NCBI GenBank assembly: GCA_000308255.3
Contig: HG326668.1
Location: 1-64,000 of the forward strand
Source: Anaerococcus pacaensis 9403502
GTDB lineage: Bacteria; Bacillota; Clostridia; Tissierellales; Peptoniphilaceae
Direction of reading: 5' to 3'
DNA: 64,000 nt
In this document: one piece after another, positions 55,551 to 64,000 of the stretch
Position numbering within the stretch: position 1 is the first letter of the stretch
Layout of the letters: each line of letters begins with the position of its first letter
The notes under the pieces: model-generated
The model's input: only the letters and a program-made list of their open reading frames with translations
What the model was told of the DNA's origin: nothing
Databases searched by the model: none
Translations under genes and position numbers: made by a program

Positions 55551-55564
55551 GTTACAGATATAAA

Positions 55565-57187
55565 TTATCTTCTATTTCGTTCGTTTTCTCTTATTTTATT
55601 TGCTGTCCTTCTTTGGCCTTGGATTTCTCTTGGTCTATCTCTATTGATTCTCTTTTGAGCCTTGCGCTTACCAAAGAATCTGTGATATATAGTATTGATT
55701 AGTTCCATAACTTCAGGGATCCTAGCACACATTATAATGAACCCGTAGACTAGAGCTGCTAATATTATAGCTATGAATAGGGCCAATACATGAGGCATAT
55801 TTCCTGCAGTTAAACCATAAATGGATTTTGCAACAGCCGCCATAACTAAGGTTGCTAATAAGATTTTAAATAGGCTAAAGAGTGTGGTCCTAAATTTAAA
55901 GGCCCCAAAATTGTCCCTAAATTTATATATCATAAGACCTGATCCTATCATGGTAGATACTACTGTAGCGTATGCAAGTCCCTTGAGGCCAAATATTCTA
56001 ATCAAGATAATATTCATGATGATATTTATCGCCTGTTGGATAACAACTATGATTACTGGAGTCTTGCTATCTCCTACCGAATAAAATCCTCTGTCTACCA
56101 CATCTGTCAGTGATTGGAAGATAACAAATGGTGCATAGGCTGTGAGCAATCCTGCTACTATTATTGTGTCCTGAGGTTTAAAGGCATTTCTTTGGAAGAC
56201 TAGTTCTATAATAGGCTCTGCTAATACCATCATGCCAATAGTAGCTGGTATTACTAATACCATGGTGCTGACTACAGCTGAGCTAATACTTGCCTTCATT
56301 TGCTTAAATCTTTTGGCCTGGCCAAGCTCTGCAATCTTTGGGAAGAGAGCTGTTGTCACAGACACTGTGATTACCCCAGTGATTAGGGTAAGCATAGTCT
56401 TGGCATAAAATAATTTTGCTACCGAAGCCTTACCAAAATATGCACTGGCCATGGCGTTGTCGACTATTATTGATATCTCACCTGCGGCAGATGAAATAAT
56501 AACAGGTATAGCTACTATCATCAATTGTCTGACGTATTTATTGGATAAGTCTATCACCCTCTGATGTCTATATCCAGACTTGCGGGTGGCTTTGGGAAAT
56601 AGTATGTACTGGAGTACATTTCCTAGAAGGGCCCCGATAATTAGATAGTAAGGATTGCCTGTCTTACCTGTAATCACAGTAAATATTATAATGATAACAT
56701 TCATTATAATGCCAGTGATAGCAGGGTTTAAGAAATCACCCTTGATATTTAGATAGCCTCTAAATACAGCAGAATATAAGTAAGCATAGACTGCAAACAT
56801 CATTATCCTAGTGTAGTTGGTGGCCAAATCTAGCCATTTGCCATCTAGGCCAGGTGAAAATATTTTAGAAAATGGTCTTGCAAATACGATACCAATAATT
56901 ATTGCAACCGTACCGAAAACTAACAATATATTAAAAATATTTGAGGTAAGCCTTTCAGCTTCTTCGATACCCTCTTCATTTTTTGCCCTATTATATATCG
57001 GGATGAAGCCCGATATAATCCCAACTGCAACAAAGTTTGCCACTACAACAGGCAGGGTATTGGCAGTTGTATATATAGATTTTAGCTCCTCGGCACCAAT
57101 ATAAGATGCCATTACCGCCTCTCTGACAAATCCAAAGATTTTTGAGATTATGGTAATAAACATGAGCATAAAAGTCGTTTGACCCAT
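55565..57187 (-). CDS. murJ: Lipid II flippase MurJ
   Basis: About 540 aa; GAGG lies five bases before the ATG at 57187, while an ATG six codons earlier is a weaker choice. Fourteen hydrophobic helices with the MVF/MurJ pattern (FITIISKIFGFVREAVMA). The basic C-terminal tail of about 40 residues (RKAQKRINRDRPREIQGQRR) is longer and more charged than usual. The protein flips lipid II across the membrane for peptidoglycan synthesis. Confidence 0.88.
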   Translation of the reverse strand: MGQTTFMLMFITIISKIFGFVREAVMASYIGAEELKSIYTTANTLPVVVANFVAVGIISGFIPIYNRAKNEEGIEEAERLTSNIFNILLVFGTVAIIIGIVFARPFSKIFSPGLDGKWLDLATNYTRIMMFAVYAYLYSAVFRGYLNIKGDFLNPAITGIIMNVIIIIFTVITGKTGNPYYLIIGALLGNVLQYILFPKATRKSGYRHQRVIDLSNKYVRQLMIVAIPVIISSAAGEISIIVDNAMASAYFGKASVAKLFYAKTMLTLITGVITVSVTTALFPKIAELGQAKRFKQMKASISSAVVSTMVLVIPATIGMMVLAEPIIELVFQRNAFKPQDTIIVAGLLTAYAPFVIFQSLTDVVDRGFYSVGDSKTPVIIVVIQQAINIIMNIILIRIFGLKGLAYATVVSTMIGSGLMIYKFRDNFGAFKFRTTLFSLFKILLATLVMAAVAKSIYGLTAGNMPHVLALFIAIILAALVYGFIIMCARIPEVMELINTIYHRFFGKRKAQKRINRDRPREIQGQRRTANKIRENERNRR

Positions 57188-57246
57188 AATAACCTCACTT
57201 TTCATTTGTCCTTATATTATATATATAAAGCCCATGAAATACAAGA

Positions 57247-57795
57247 CTAAAGATATATAAGATTATGGATTCCAAATTTACGGAAGTCATCTTTATTGTG
57301 GCTAACTAGAACAATAGATTTGTATCTGTCTAGTAAAACTTCTATAGCCTTATCTTTATTCTCTTCATCTATGCCAGTGAAAGGTTCATCCATAACGAGT
57401 ATGTCCCCATCATATAGATAGGCTCTGGCAAGGGCCACCCTTCTTTTCATACCTCCACTAAATTCGGATAATTTCTTGTCATAATCACTTATATTAAAAA
57501 GATTAAGCGATCTTATGGCCTTATTTTTATCATCTGTTATCATAAGCAGATTTTCTATTGCAGATATCTCATCTATTAGTCTATTTTCTTGAAAAACTAC
57601 TGCAGACTTTGAAAAGCTTGTTATAATCTCGCCCTGATCGGCCTTTTCTAAACCTAGAATTAGATTGATAATAGTAGACTTGCCAATCCCAGATTCACCA
57701 AAGATGCCTAGAGACTCACCTTGATTTATTTTAAAACTTAAATCATTTATCACTTTTTTATCATAGGCCTTGCACACATTTCTAAATTCAATCAT
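57247..57795 (-). CDS. ABC importer ATP-binding protein (NitT/TauT type)
   Basis: 182 aa, short for an ATPase of this kind. Walker A GESGIGKST, signature EFSGGMKRRVALARA and MDEPFTGIDEE. The start used is the ATG three codons into the longest frame, with AGGTGG upstream; the gene overlaps the permease. It powers the importer formed by the permease and lipoprotein upstream. Confidence 0.86.
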   Translation of the reverse strand: MIEFRNVCKAYDKKVINDLSFKINQGESLGIFGESGIGKSTIINLILGLEKADQGEIITSFSKSAVVFQENRLIDEISAIENLLMITDDKNKAIRSLNLFNISDYDKKLSEFSGGMKRRVALARAYLYDGDILVMDEPFTGIDEENKDKAIEVLLDRYKSIVLVSHNKDDFRKFGIHNLIYL

Positions 57796-58525
57796 GATTT
57801 CCACCTAATACCAATCTTAATAACTTCTCAAATCCCATTGATAATATCAGTATTGATAAAGTCCAAGCCATCAGTGCTGGCATATCGAGGTAGACTTTGG
57901 AATTGTATAAGTTTTTCCCAATTGAATTTGCCGGCAGGCCTATAACCTCAGCTGCTACTCCCGCTTTAAAAACAAGGCCAGATACTGTGATGATGCTTGA
58001 AGTTAAAAATGGCCTTACTTTTATCCCGTAAATATAGTGTAGCTTCTTTCTTTCAGTTATTTGATAGACCTCAGCCATTTGGATTAGCTTTTTATCAATG
58101 CTTATTAGGCCCGTATAGACATTGGTGTAGATAATAGGCATAGCCATTATAAAAGCGACATATACGGATAGGTTCTCTGACTTTATCCAAAATAAAAGCA
58201 GAATCGTAAGGCTTGCTATAGGTACAGATTTAAATATGAGTATTATCGGTCTTATAAATTCGTAAAACAACTGATATTTATAGCTAAAATATGCAAATAC
58301 TAGGGCAATTAAGATAGCTAGTCCAAAGCCCAATATTATTTTAAAACTAGTAGATAATATGCTTATATAAAAGTCTTTGGTTCCTAGGAGATTAATAAAT
58401 TTCTCCAATACAAGAAGAGGAGATGGCAATAGTATCTCCTCTTTTATAAGCATGGCTAAAATTTGCCAAATGATTAGCCAAATTAAGCCTATTATAAATT
58501 TTTTATTTGCTGTAGTAGAAGTCAT
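57788..58525 (-). CDS. ABC importer permease (NitT/TauT type)
   Basis: 245 aa, six hydrophobic helices and the coupling loop GVAAEVIGLPANSIGKNL. Permeases of this class import sulfonates, nitrate, thiamin precursors or similar. The gene overlaps the binding-protein gene by 23 bases. Confidence 0.85.
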   Translation of the reverse strand: MTSTTANKKFIIGLIWLIIWQILAMLIKEEILLPSPLLVLEKFINLLGTKDFYISILSTSFKIILGFGLAILIALVFAYFSYKYQLFYEFIRPIILIFKSVPIASLTILLLFWIKSENLSVYVAFIMAMPIIYTNVYTGLISIDKKLIQMAEVYQITERKKLHYIYGIKVRPFLTSSIITVSGLVFKAGVAAEVIGLPANSIGKNLYNSKVYLDMPALMAWTLSILILSMGFEKLLRLVLGGNHD

Positions 58526-59609
58526 CTTCTGGTAATATTCCGCCTACCAATTGTGGATCAGCTGCAAATAGGCTACCTAGGTAAGTAGATAGGTCTTCTT
58601 TAAGCTCCTCTCCATCTTCGTAGTGGAGGGCAAGTTTTGGTAGGGCTTTTTTAGCAACTGGTTCTGGCATGACTTCATATTTGCCTAGTAGGGCTGCAGT
58701 GTCATCTACATCATTAAGAGCTGCATCAATTGAACTCTTGTACTCTTCTAGAAGCGCATCCACATCGATTTGGTCTAAATATTCATCACGACCTACTAAT
58801 ACAGCGGTGATAAGTGGGCCACCTGTTGATTCTTTGTATAATTCATTTACATCAAGGACTACTGATGCATCTTCTCTATTCATTAAAACATTGGTAACCA
58901 TTGGCTCTGGGAGTAGAGCAACACTTGCTTCACCTGCTATGAGTTTTTGAGCTACTTCACTTGCTTCAGATAAGTATTCAATATTAGCCTCAGCTGGGTC
59001 AAAGCCTGATGTAGTTAGGATTTGATTGATAGCTACCTCTGGTGTGGCTCCCTTGCCTGATGCATAGATAGTTTCACCACTATTTACTAGGTCTTCTATG
59101 CTAGTGATAGTTGGTTCACCAGTTTGAACAATGTAGAGCACACCTAGGTTATTGGTGGCTAGGACACTGATATTGCCTTCTGTTTTGTTATATAAAGTTG
59201 CTGCTAAGTTTGCAGGGATAATAGCAAGGTCTGCTTCCCCTGATACTAGCTTTGGTACTACCGCATCTGGTGCGCCTTCTACTGATTCAGTGAAACTAAA
59301 TACTGTGTCTTCGCCTTTTGATTTTTCTATCATATTGATAGCGCCAGCGCTAGTAGGGCCTGATAGCATAGCTATATTTGCTTCATAATGGGCCTCATTA
59401 CTATCAGCGACATCATCTTTTTCTTCTTCACTTGCTTCTTCAGCTACTTCCTCTTTAGCTTTCCCTTCATTAGTCGTAGGCTCTGCTACTTCTTCTGCAC
59501 TTTCTTCTACAACAGTTGCTTGTTCTTCTGCAGTAGTATTAGCATCATTTCCACAAGCAATTAGCCCTAAACTAAGTAGGGCTAATAAAGATATATTTTT
59601 AATTTTCAT
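58503..59609 (-). CDS. Substrate-binding lipoprotein, NMT1/SsuA-like
   Basis: 368 aa. Lipoprotein signal with lipobox LIAC (Cys19), then an acidic Glu/Ala-rich linker of about 50 residues, then a periplasmic-binding fold: AGAINMIEKSKGE, VVPKLVSGEADLAIIPANLA, GAGTATPEV-like loop (ASGKGATPEV). This resembles NMT1/SsuA binding proteins for pyrimidine precursors, sulfonates or similar. The ligand cannot be told. It lies 33 bases after the 52-codon ORF, sharing its promoter. Confidence 0.83.
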   Translation of the reverse strand: MKIKNISLLALLSLGLIACGNDANTTAEEQATVVEESAEEVAEPTTNEGKAKEEVAEEASEEEKDDVADSNEAHYEANIAMLSGPTSAGAINMIEKSKGEDTVFSFTESVEGAPDAVVPKLVSGEADLAIIPANLAATLYNKTEGNISVLATNNLGVLYIVQTGEPTITSIEDLVNSGETIYASGKGATPEVAINQILTTSGFDPAEANIEYLSEASEVAQKLIAGEASVALLPEPMVTNVLMNREDASVVLDVNELYKESTGGPLITAVLVGRDEYLDQIDVDALLEEYKSSIDAALNDVDDTAALLGKYEVMPEPVAKKALPKLALHYEDGEELKEDLSTYLGSLFAADPQLVGGILPEDDFYYSK

Positions 59610-59642
59610 TTTTTGCTCCCTTATGTGTAATATTTTCTCCTA

Positions 59643-59801
59643 TTATACCATAAGTTTGCTATCATCTGGTCTATCTTCTGCTGGAATGTTGGTATTGTCT
59701 GCTGGTGATTTGAATTCTGATTCGCTAGCAAAAGCTCTTACTGCTTTTGCAGTCTTAGTTTCAGCTATTACCACACCAGGCCCGCCTATACAACCACCCA
59801 T
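59643..59801 (-). CDS. 52-aa ORF resembling the C-terminal tail of iron hydrogenases
   Basis: Not a shadow: ATG with AGAGAGG five bases upstream and its own promoter at 59830-59858. It begins MGGCIGGPG, a motif from the end of [FeFe]-hydrogenase-like proteins, and continues with a tail pattern (FASESEFKSPADN) also seen after that motif. The catalytic hydrogenase domains are absent. Either a decayed gene remnant whose promoter now serves the importer, or a genuine small protein. The motif identification is from memory and not checked. Confidence 0.55.
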   Translation of the reverse strand: MGGCIGGPGVVIAETKTAKAVRAFASESEFKSPADNTNIPAEDRPDDSKLMV

Positions 59802-59829
59802 AAAAACCTCTCTTTACTTTTTAACCAAC

Positions 59830-59858
59830 TTTATAACTATATTATCATATTAAAACAA
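59830..59858 (-). promoter_or_regulatory. Promoter of the small ORF and NitT-type importer
   Basis: TTGTTT (59853-59858), 17-base spacer and TATAAA (59830-59835) on the minus strand. Likely drives the 52-codon ORF, binding protein, permease and ATPase. Confidence 0.6.
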
Positions 59859-59997
59859 GATAATAATTTAAATTTAGTGAGGTGAATCACTAAAAAACAA
59901 TATAAAGTTCGACAAATCATATCGTAATTATGACCCTTACATAGGTTATAAATGTTGATATTTAATTTAAATAGTATTTTTATAGAAGTATATGCAC

Positions 59998-60023
59998 TAA
60001 AAAAAGCTCACCTAGATAAGCTT
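59998..60023 (-). terminator. Terminator of the OppA-like gene
   Basis: AAGCTTA/TGAGCTT stem with one G-U pair, then seven T. Confidence 0.75.
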
Positions 60024-60046
60024 TTTAGTTTTGAATTGTAATTTAA

Positions 60047-62332
60047 TTATTCACTTAATGTAAGTGCATTAATTTGATCAGCAACACCCCAGACTGGAGT
60101 AACTATGTCAAATCCTTGTACTCTATTTGAATATGCTGTGAAAGCTTGGCTAGAATATAGAGGAATTTCTGGTAGATAATCATTGTACCATTTTTGGAAT
60201 TCTTCCCATTTATCTAAGTAGCCTTCTTTATCATCTGGATCTGTTTGACGAAGTTCAACTGTGATTCTATCGACTTCAGGATCATTTGTTCTGGTAGAAT
60301 TGTCAAATCCATCAGAGTGATAATAATAGTATGGATCAAATGACATAGGGAATCCTGAACCCATGTTAAAAGCTGTATATTCTGCGTCTTCTTTAGGATT
60401 ATGGTAGAACTCTAAAAGGGTAGCCCATGCACCTTGTTGTACATTGTATTCCATACCAGCTTGTTTAGCATTGTTAGGAAGTTGATTTGAAATAAGGGTA
60501 GTGATCTTGGACTCTTCATAGCCATATTGATTGACTACAAGCTGGTTGCCCTCTTCATCATATCTCCAGTAGTCAAAGCCCTCTGGATTTGATTCGAACA
60601 TTTCATTCGCTTTATCCCTATCCCATGGAGTAGTACCATCTGCTTCAAATTTATATGGAGTTTCATCTAGTAGTTCATTAGCCTTATCAATATTAAGTTG
60701 GTAATTAGTAAATTCTGGGTCGCGTTCTAAATCCGCTCCTCTTTCTTGATACATCCATTGACTTATGCCATACATACCGTTGATTACTACACCATAACCA
60801 CCAACAGTTGATTGTACGAATGTATTTCTATCCATTAAGTGAGCTATTGCTTGACGTACTTGTTTGTATTTTGTAGCACCTTTATCTGTTAAAAAGCTAA
60901 TATTACTATAAGCATTTTGCTCAAAACTATTGAATTGTAGCTTTCCTTCATCAGCTGCTGCTTTGATTTGGCTAATTGCATCACTATTTGATTCATCTTC
61001 CCATACATCGATTTTACCATTTTCGATTAGGTCAATTGCTATACTTGGATTTACAACTTGTAGTACTACGTGAGGGATAGTTGCTTTATCGCCTCTAAAA
61101 TTACCAGCATAATTAGGATTTAGGGAAAGCTTAACTATGTTGTTTTCATAGCTATCTAATACATAAGGTCCATCTACCACAGTAGGATTTAGTCTGTATT
61201 CATTCGCTTGATTAAGCATAGCTTGTTCTATTAACTGTTGAGTAGGATCGATATCTCCTTCTAAGCGACTTTCAAGATATGCTATATCTTCCTCATGCTC
61301 TACTTTAGCTTCTTTGTACTCTTCGATTTCATCTTCATCTGCATCCTCTTCCGGCTCTGGATAATATTCATCAAAGGTTTCATTGGCTACTTCGATTTGA
61401 GTCTTAATGGAATCATGAAAGGCTGCAATTTCTTCTTTAGTTGGTTCGTAACCTTCCTTAGCTACAAGTTTATTACCTTCTTCATTAACAGTTAGCTTAT
61501 CGCTTATAGCGTGAATAGGAAATGGTCTTGTAAAATATAAAGATTCTTCTTCAAAGTAAGGTAAAAATGAAGAATCGAGTGTAATTGAAAACTCATTATC
61601 AGACACCCTAGCTTGACCTTCTAGGTAATCTAGGTCTCCATTATGGTATTCTTCATAGCCCTTTCGTGAATCAGGACCAAAAGTTGTAGATCCTGTTACA
61701 GGTACATATGATGGGTGTGAATAAAGTAGAGCTGGAAATAAATAATCATCCACAGTTACAGGTTCTCCATCTGACCATTTTAATCCGTCATTAATTGTAA
61801 ATGTAATTGTTTTTGAACCATCTTCATTCAGAGTAGTTTCTGGTTCTTTAGCAAGAACAACTGGGTTATTTACCCATTGACCATTTTCATCTTGAACTGT
61901 AGTAACGTATCCATTAACACCTGATATCCCGAGAAAATTACGTACATTTACATCTGTAGAAGATTCTGTCCAACCCTCTAAGAAATCACCATTAAATTCA
62001 CCAGATCCTATTACTAATCTATCGGAACTAGTTACATCCTCGAAATTATCTAATTCTTGCTGGTCTTCTTCATTTAAATCTGCGCCAATATCATTACTTT
62101 CATCTGTGTCTGTACCACTTGTATCAGCGTCTTCTGTATCAGTGTCATCGTTTACATCCGTATCTACGTCATTAGATTCTGTAGCTGCATCATCAGTTAT
62201 TTCTGTTTGTACAGTTGTATCCGCACTATCACTAGCATTGTTGCCTGGTTCGTTTGTATTTCCAGAGCAAGCTGATAGAGTTACTGATAAACTTAGAGCC
62301 ATCAAAGATGAAAAAATTTTTTTAATTTTCAT
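60047..62332 (-). CDS. OppA-like oligopeptide-binding lipoprotein
   Basis: 761 aa, larger than the usual 540-600. Lipobox LSAC (Cys22). Residues 23-115 are an acidic, Asp/Thr/Ser-rich low-complexity linker, probably a wall-spanning spacer. The SBP_bac_5 domain follows: GLKWSDGEPVTVDDYLFP, AIAHLMDRNTF, and GMEYNVQQGAW. An insertion around 290-340 is rich in Glu and likely coiled. It binds peptides for the downstream permease system. The RBS GGAGG stands seven bases before the ATG, with the promoter at 62384-62412. It lies close downstream of the RCC1-permease gene, so they probably work together. Confidence 0.88.
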   Translation of the reverse strand: MKIKKIFSSLMALSLSVTLSACSGNTNEPGNNASDSADTTVQTEITDDAATESNDVDTDVNDDTDTEDADTSGTDTDESNDIGADLNEEDQQELDNFEDVTSSDRLVIGSGEFNGDFLEGWTESSTDVNVRNFLGISGVNGYVTTVQDENGQWVNNPVVLAKEPETTLNEDGSKTITFTINDGLKWSDGEPVTVDDYLFPALLYSHPSYVPVTGSTTFGPDSRKGYEEYHNGDLDYLEGQARVSDNEFSITLDSSFLPYFEEESLYFTRPFPIHAISDKLTVNEEGNKLVAKEGYEPTKEEIAAFHDSIKTQIEVANETFDEYYPEPEEDADEDEIEEYKEAKVEHEEDIAYLESRLEGDIDPTQQLIEQAMLNQANEYRLNPTVVDGPYVLDSYENNIVKLSLNPNYAGNFRGDKATIPHVVLQVVNPSIAIDLIENGKIDVWEDESNSDAISQIKAAADEGKLQFNSFEQNAYSNISFLTDKGATKYKQVRQAIAHLMDRNTFVQSTVGGYGVVINGMYGISQWMYQERGADLERDPEFTNYQLNIDKANELLDETPYKFEADGTTPWDRDKANEMFESNPEGFDYWRYDEEGNQLVVNQYGYEESKITTLISNQLPNNAKQAGMEYNVQQGAWATLLEFYHNPKEDAEYTAFNMGSGFPMSFDPYYYYHSDGFDNSTRTNDPEVDRITVELRQTDPDDKEGYLDKWEEFQKWYNDYLPEIPLYSSQAFTAYSNRVQGFDIVTPVWGVADQINALTLSE

Positions 62333-62383
62333 AGTTTTACCTCCATATGAATTCCTTAATTCTCATTATTTATACTTTATAGT

Positions 62384-62412
62384 ATTTTATTGTTGTTCCT
62401 CTATATTGTCAA
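62384..62412 (-). promoter_or_regulatory. Promoter of the OppA-like gene
   Basis: TTGACA (62407-62412), 17-base spacer and TAAAAT (62384-62389). The rest of the 307-base gap (62333-62639) shows no other clear element. Confidence 0.7.
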
Positions 62413-62621
62413 TTATTCTACATATAATTACAATTCAATTTACAATATAGTATCTTTTGAGTCTATTTACCGATTTTTTCTGTTATACTTAGTTTTGTAA
62501 CAAAATATATACCGATATCCTCTAGTGCAAAAGATTTTAGTAAACAATATTATTATTTATTTTACAAGATTTCTGCTTCTTTTTTAAGTAATACGCTTTA
62601 GTGAAAGACTTTTAACTATTA

Positions 62622-62641
62622 ATAAAAGGCATACTTGCCTT
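62622..62641 (-). terminator. Weak terminator of the RCC1-OppC gene
   Basis: AAGGCA/TGCCTT stem with a four-base loop, then a T-rich tail. The stop codon lies in the stem. Confidence 0.6.
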
Positions 62642-64000
62642 ATCTCTCAGTTACTCTCGGGTCGATAGCATCTCTTAAAGCATCACCAATAAGGTTTATA
62701 GAAAATGATACTAAGAAAATCGCAAGGACTGGAAATACCCATCTCCACCAGTAGAACTTAAGTACATATGAACTTTGAGCAGCAGTTAGCATATTACCCC
62801 ATGATGGCGTAGGTTCTTGGACACCGAACCCTAAAAATGACAGACCAGATTCAGAAAGAAGATTTCCAGCGTATTCTAAAGTTGCATCTACTATTATTAA
62901 AGGCATGATATTGGGTAATATATGGTTGGTTACAATCTTAGAATTTTTTACTCCAAGAGCTCGGGCAGCTGTGATGTAATCACGCTCACGCTCAGAGAGA
63001 ATCTGAGCTCGTACTAAACGAGCAAGTCCTGTCCAGCCAAGTAAACCTAGTAGAACCATTACCAAAGTAATTCGCTCTGTTTGGCTAGCTCCAGGGGGTA
63101 GTAAAGCTGATAGAGAAATAAGCATTGGGTAGAATGGGAATGATGAAATAATTTCTGACATTCTCATCAAAATATTGTCCACACGGCCGCCTGCAAATCC
63201 AGATATCATACCTATAGTTACACCAAGCACTACTGTAAAAATTGTTGATATTAAGGATATAATCATTGAAATACGACCACCGTGGATTAATCTAGTAAAG
63301 ATGTCACGTCCTTGGTCATCAGAACCAAATCTAAATCCATCTAATCCCCAAGTATCTATTTTTGCATTTTCTTTTACTGCATAGTTATTAAAGTATGAAG
63401 TATAAACTTTTTTATATTCACCCTTTGGGCTCTTTAATTCTCCGTAGTTATCCTTACCCCACGAATAAATCTTACCTTTTTCATCAAGGGCTGTGAAAGT
63501 GGTTTCTCCAGCATTGATATCCACTATTGGAGCTTCGAATTCTGGTATGCTATTGCCTGATCTTGATGGTCCCCAAGCAATAACTTCACCTTTGTCTGTG
63601 AGAACTGCCGCACTATCGGAAGTAAGAGCTACATCAGTTACAAATACCGATCCATCTTGTACTTCTTCTGGCATAGCTGTTTCATTCTCAGCACCCATTA
63701 CTCCTAAAAGCTCAACTGTACCGTCAGTTTTGGCAACTAGAATATTAATAGCTGATGTATCAAAACTAGTCACTTCACCTTGAACTGTAGATGGTATGAG
63801 ATCAAGTCTACTTGCTAGAGTTGAGCCCCAAATTAAAATGTTATTTTCGTTGGTAAGTACTACTGAATATTGAACACCTGCTCCAAGTTCTTTGATACCC
63901 TCGCTTCTAATTTGACTTTCTGCAATTGGAGGCATTTGAGTTTGATCGAAAGAATTATTACCCCAGCCATAGATTTCATTATCTTCTGTAGCAACTATAA
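62640..64000 (-). CDS. OppC/DppC-type permease with RCC1-like repeats (5' end outside window)
   Basis: At least 453 codons, open to the window edge. An in-frame ATG lies at 63935, but upstream codons continue the same repeat (EIYGWGNNSFDQ), so the true start is beyond 64000. The N-terminal part seen is a series of RCC1-type repeats with the G-x-(V/I)-x-x-W-G core: NNILIWG, GEVIAWG, GKIYSWGKDNYGEL. The C-terminal 230 residues are an OppC-type permease: FGSDDQGRDIFTRLIHGG, then five membrane helices and the EAA loop TAARALGVKNSK. In ordinary OppC the first helix lies well before this block, so the repeats probably form an outer-face insertion between helix 1 and the rest. Confidence 0.87.
   Translation of the reverse strand, partial: IVATEDNEIYGWGNNSFDQTQMPPIAESQIRSEGIKELGAGVQYSVVLTNENNILIWGSTLASRLDLIPSTVQGEVTSFDTSAINILVAKTDGTVELLGVMGAENETAMPEEVQDGSVFVTDVALTSDSAAVLTDKGEVIAWGPSRSGNSIPEFEAPIVDINAGETTFTALDEKGKIYSWGKDNYGELKSPKGEYKKVYTSYFNNYAVKENAKIDTWGLDGFRFGSDDQGRDIFTRLIHGGRISMIISLISTIFTVVLGVTIGMISGFAGGRVDNILMRMSEIISSFPFYPMLISLSALLPPGASQTERITLVMVLLGLLGWTGLARLVRAQILSERERDYITAARALGVKNSKIVTNHILPNIMPLIIVDATLEYAGNLLSESGLSFLGFGVQEPTPSWGNMLTAAQSSYVLKFYWWRWVFPVLAIFLVSFSINLIGDALRDAIDPRVTER

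Noticed and set aside
62333-62639. An additional small gene between the OppA-like and RCC1-permease genes
   Set aside because: No frame with a ribosome site was seen; the gap is explained by a terminator and the oppA promoter.

Overview
The window comes from a low-GC, strictly fermentative Firmicute. Its gene content and order (butyrate genes, branched-chain amino-acid oxidation with ferredoxin, T-box-controlled pheST, infC-rpmI-rplT) suggest an anaerobic coccus of the Tissierellia/Peptoniphilaceae type, such as Anaerococcus or Peptoniphilus. The genus is an inference from gene content, not proven. No rRNA, prophage, insertion sequence or CRISPR array was seen. Most genes lie on the minus strand.

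Layout. 1-300: a minus-strand promoter followed by a chain of short hairpins. 303-16090: translation and housekeeping. In transcription order (right to left) this is promoter, L20-type attenuator leader, infC, rpmI, rplT, rRNA methyltransferase, Phe T-box, pheS, pheT, zapA, U32 hydroxylation protein, mutS2, argS, a membrane protein, a TPR protein and an FAD oxidoreductase. 16298-20435: two DegV lipid-binding proteins, a metallo-beta-lactamase fold protein, then a plus-strand trio (YbaK deacylase, unknown protein, hotdog thioesterase).

20466-34464: a butyrate and acyl-CoA region. One operon holds hbd, an acyl-CoA dehydrogenase fused to an EtfA-type domain, and two CoA-transferases. Next come a plus-strand CaiB-type CoA-transferase and a separate thiolase. 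A full operon bcd-etfB-etfA-crt-hbd-thl then turns acetyl-CoA into butyryl-CoA. 34587-42275: hisS, the BCAA carrier brnQ, and an operon for oxidative deamination and decarboxylation of branched-chain amino acids: P-loop ATPase, ferredoxin, VorB, VorA, VorC fused to a ferritin-like domain, and leucine dehydrogenase. BrnQ would import the amino acids, the dehydrogenase makes 2-oxo acids, Vor makes acyl-CoA and reduced ferredoxin, and the CoA-transferases release the acids.

42290-44100: an AT-rich gap, a GME-fold protein, and a tRNA-Cys/tRNA-Gly pair. Between the tRNAs lie a GC-rich tandem array of hairpins and a separate branched fold, both unexplained by known genes. 44318-57187: a FetAB-like transporter with a PadR regulator, a MarR-controlled heterodimeric ABC exporter, a MoxR/VWA pair, a three-gene ABC transporter and murJ. 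57247-64000: a NitT/TauT-type ABC importer preceded by a 52-codon ORF resembling the tail of iron hydrogenases, an OppA-like lipoprotein, and (cut by the window end) an OppC-type permease carrying RCC1-like propeller repeats.

The strongest candidates for something new are the RCC1-OppC permease, the hairpin array and branched RNA between the tRNAs, the two domain fusions in the acyl-CoA/Vor operons, and a P-loop ATPase gene that can only start at AUU or AUA.
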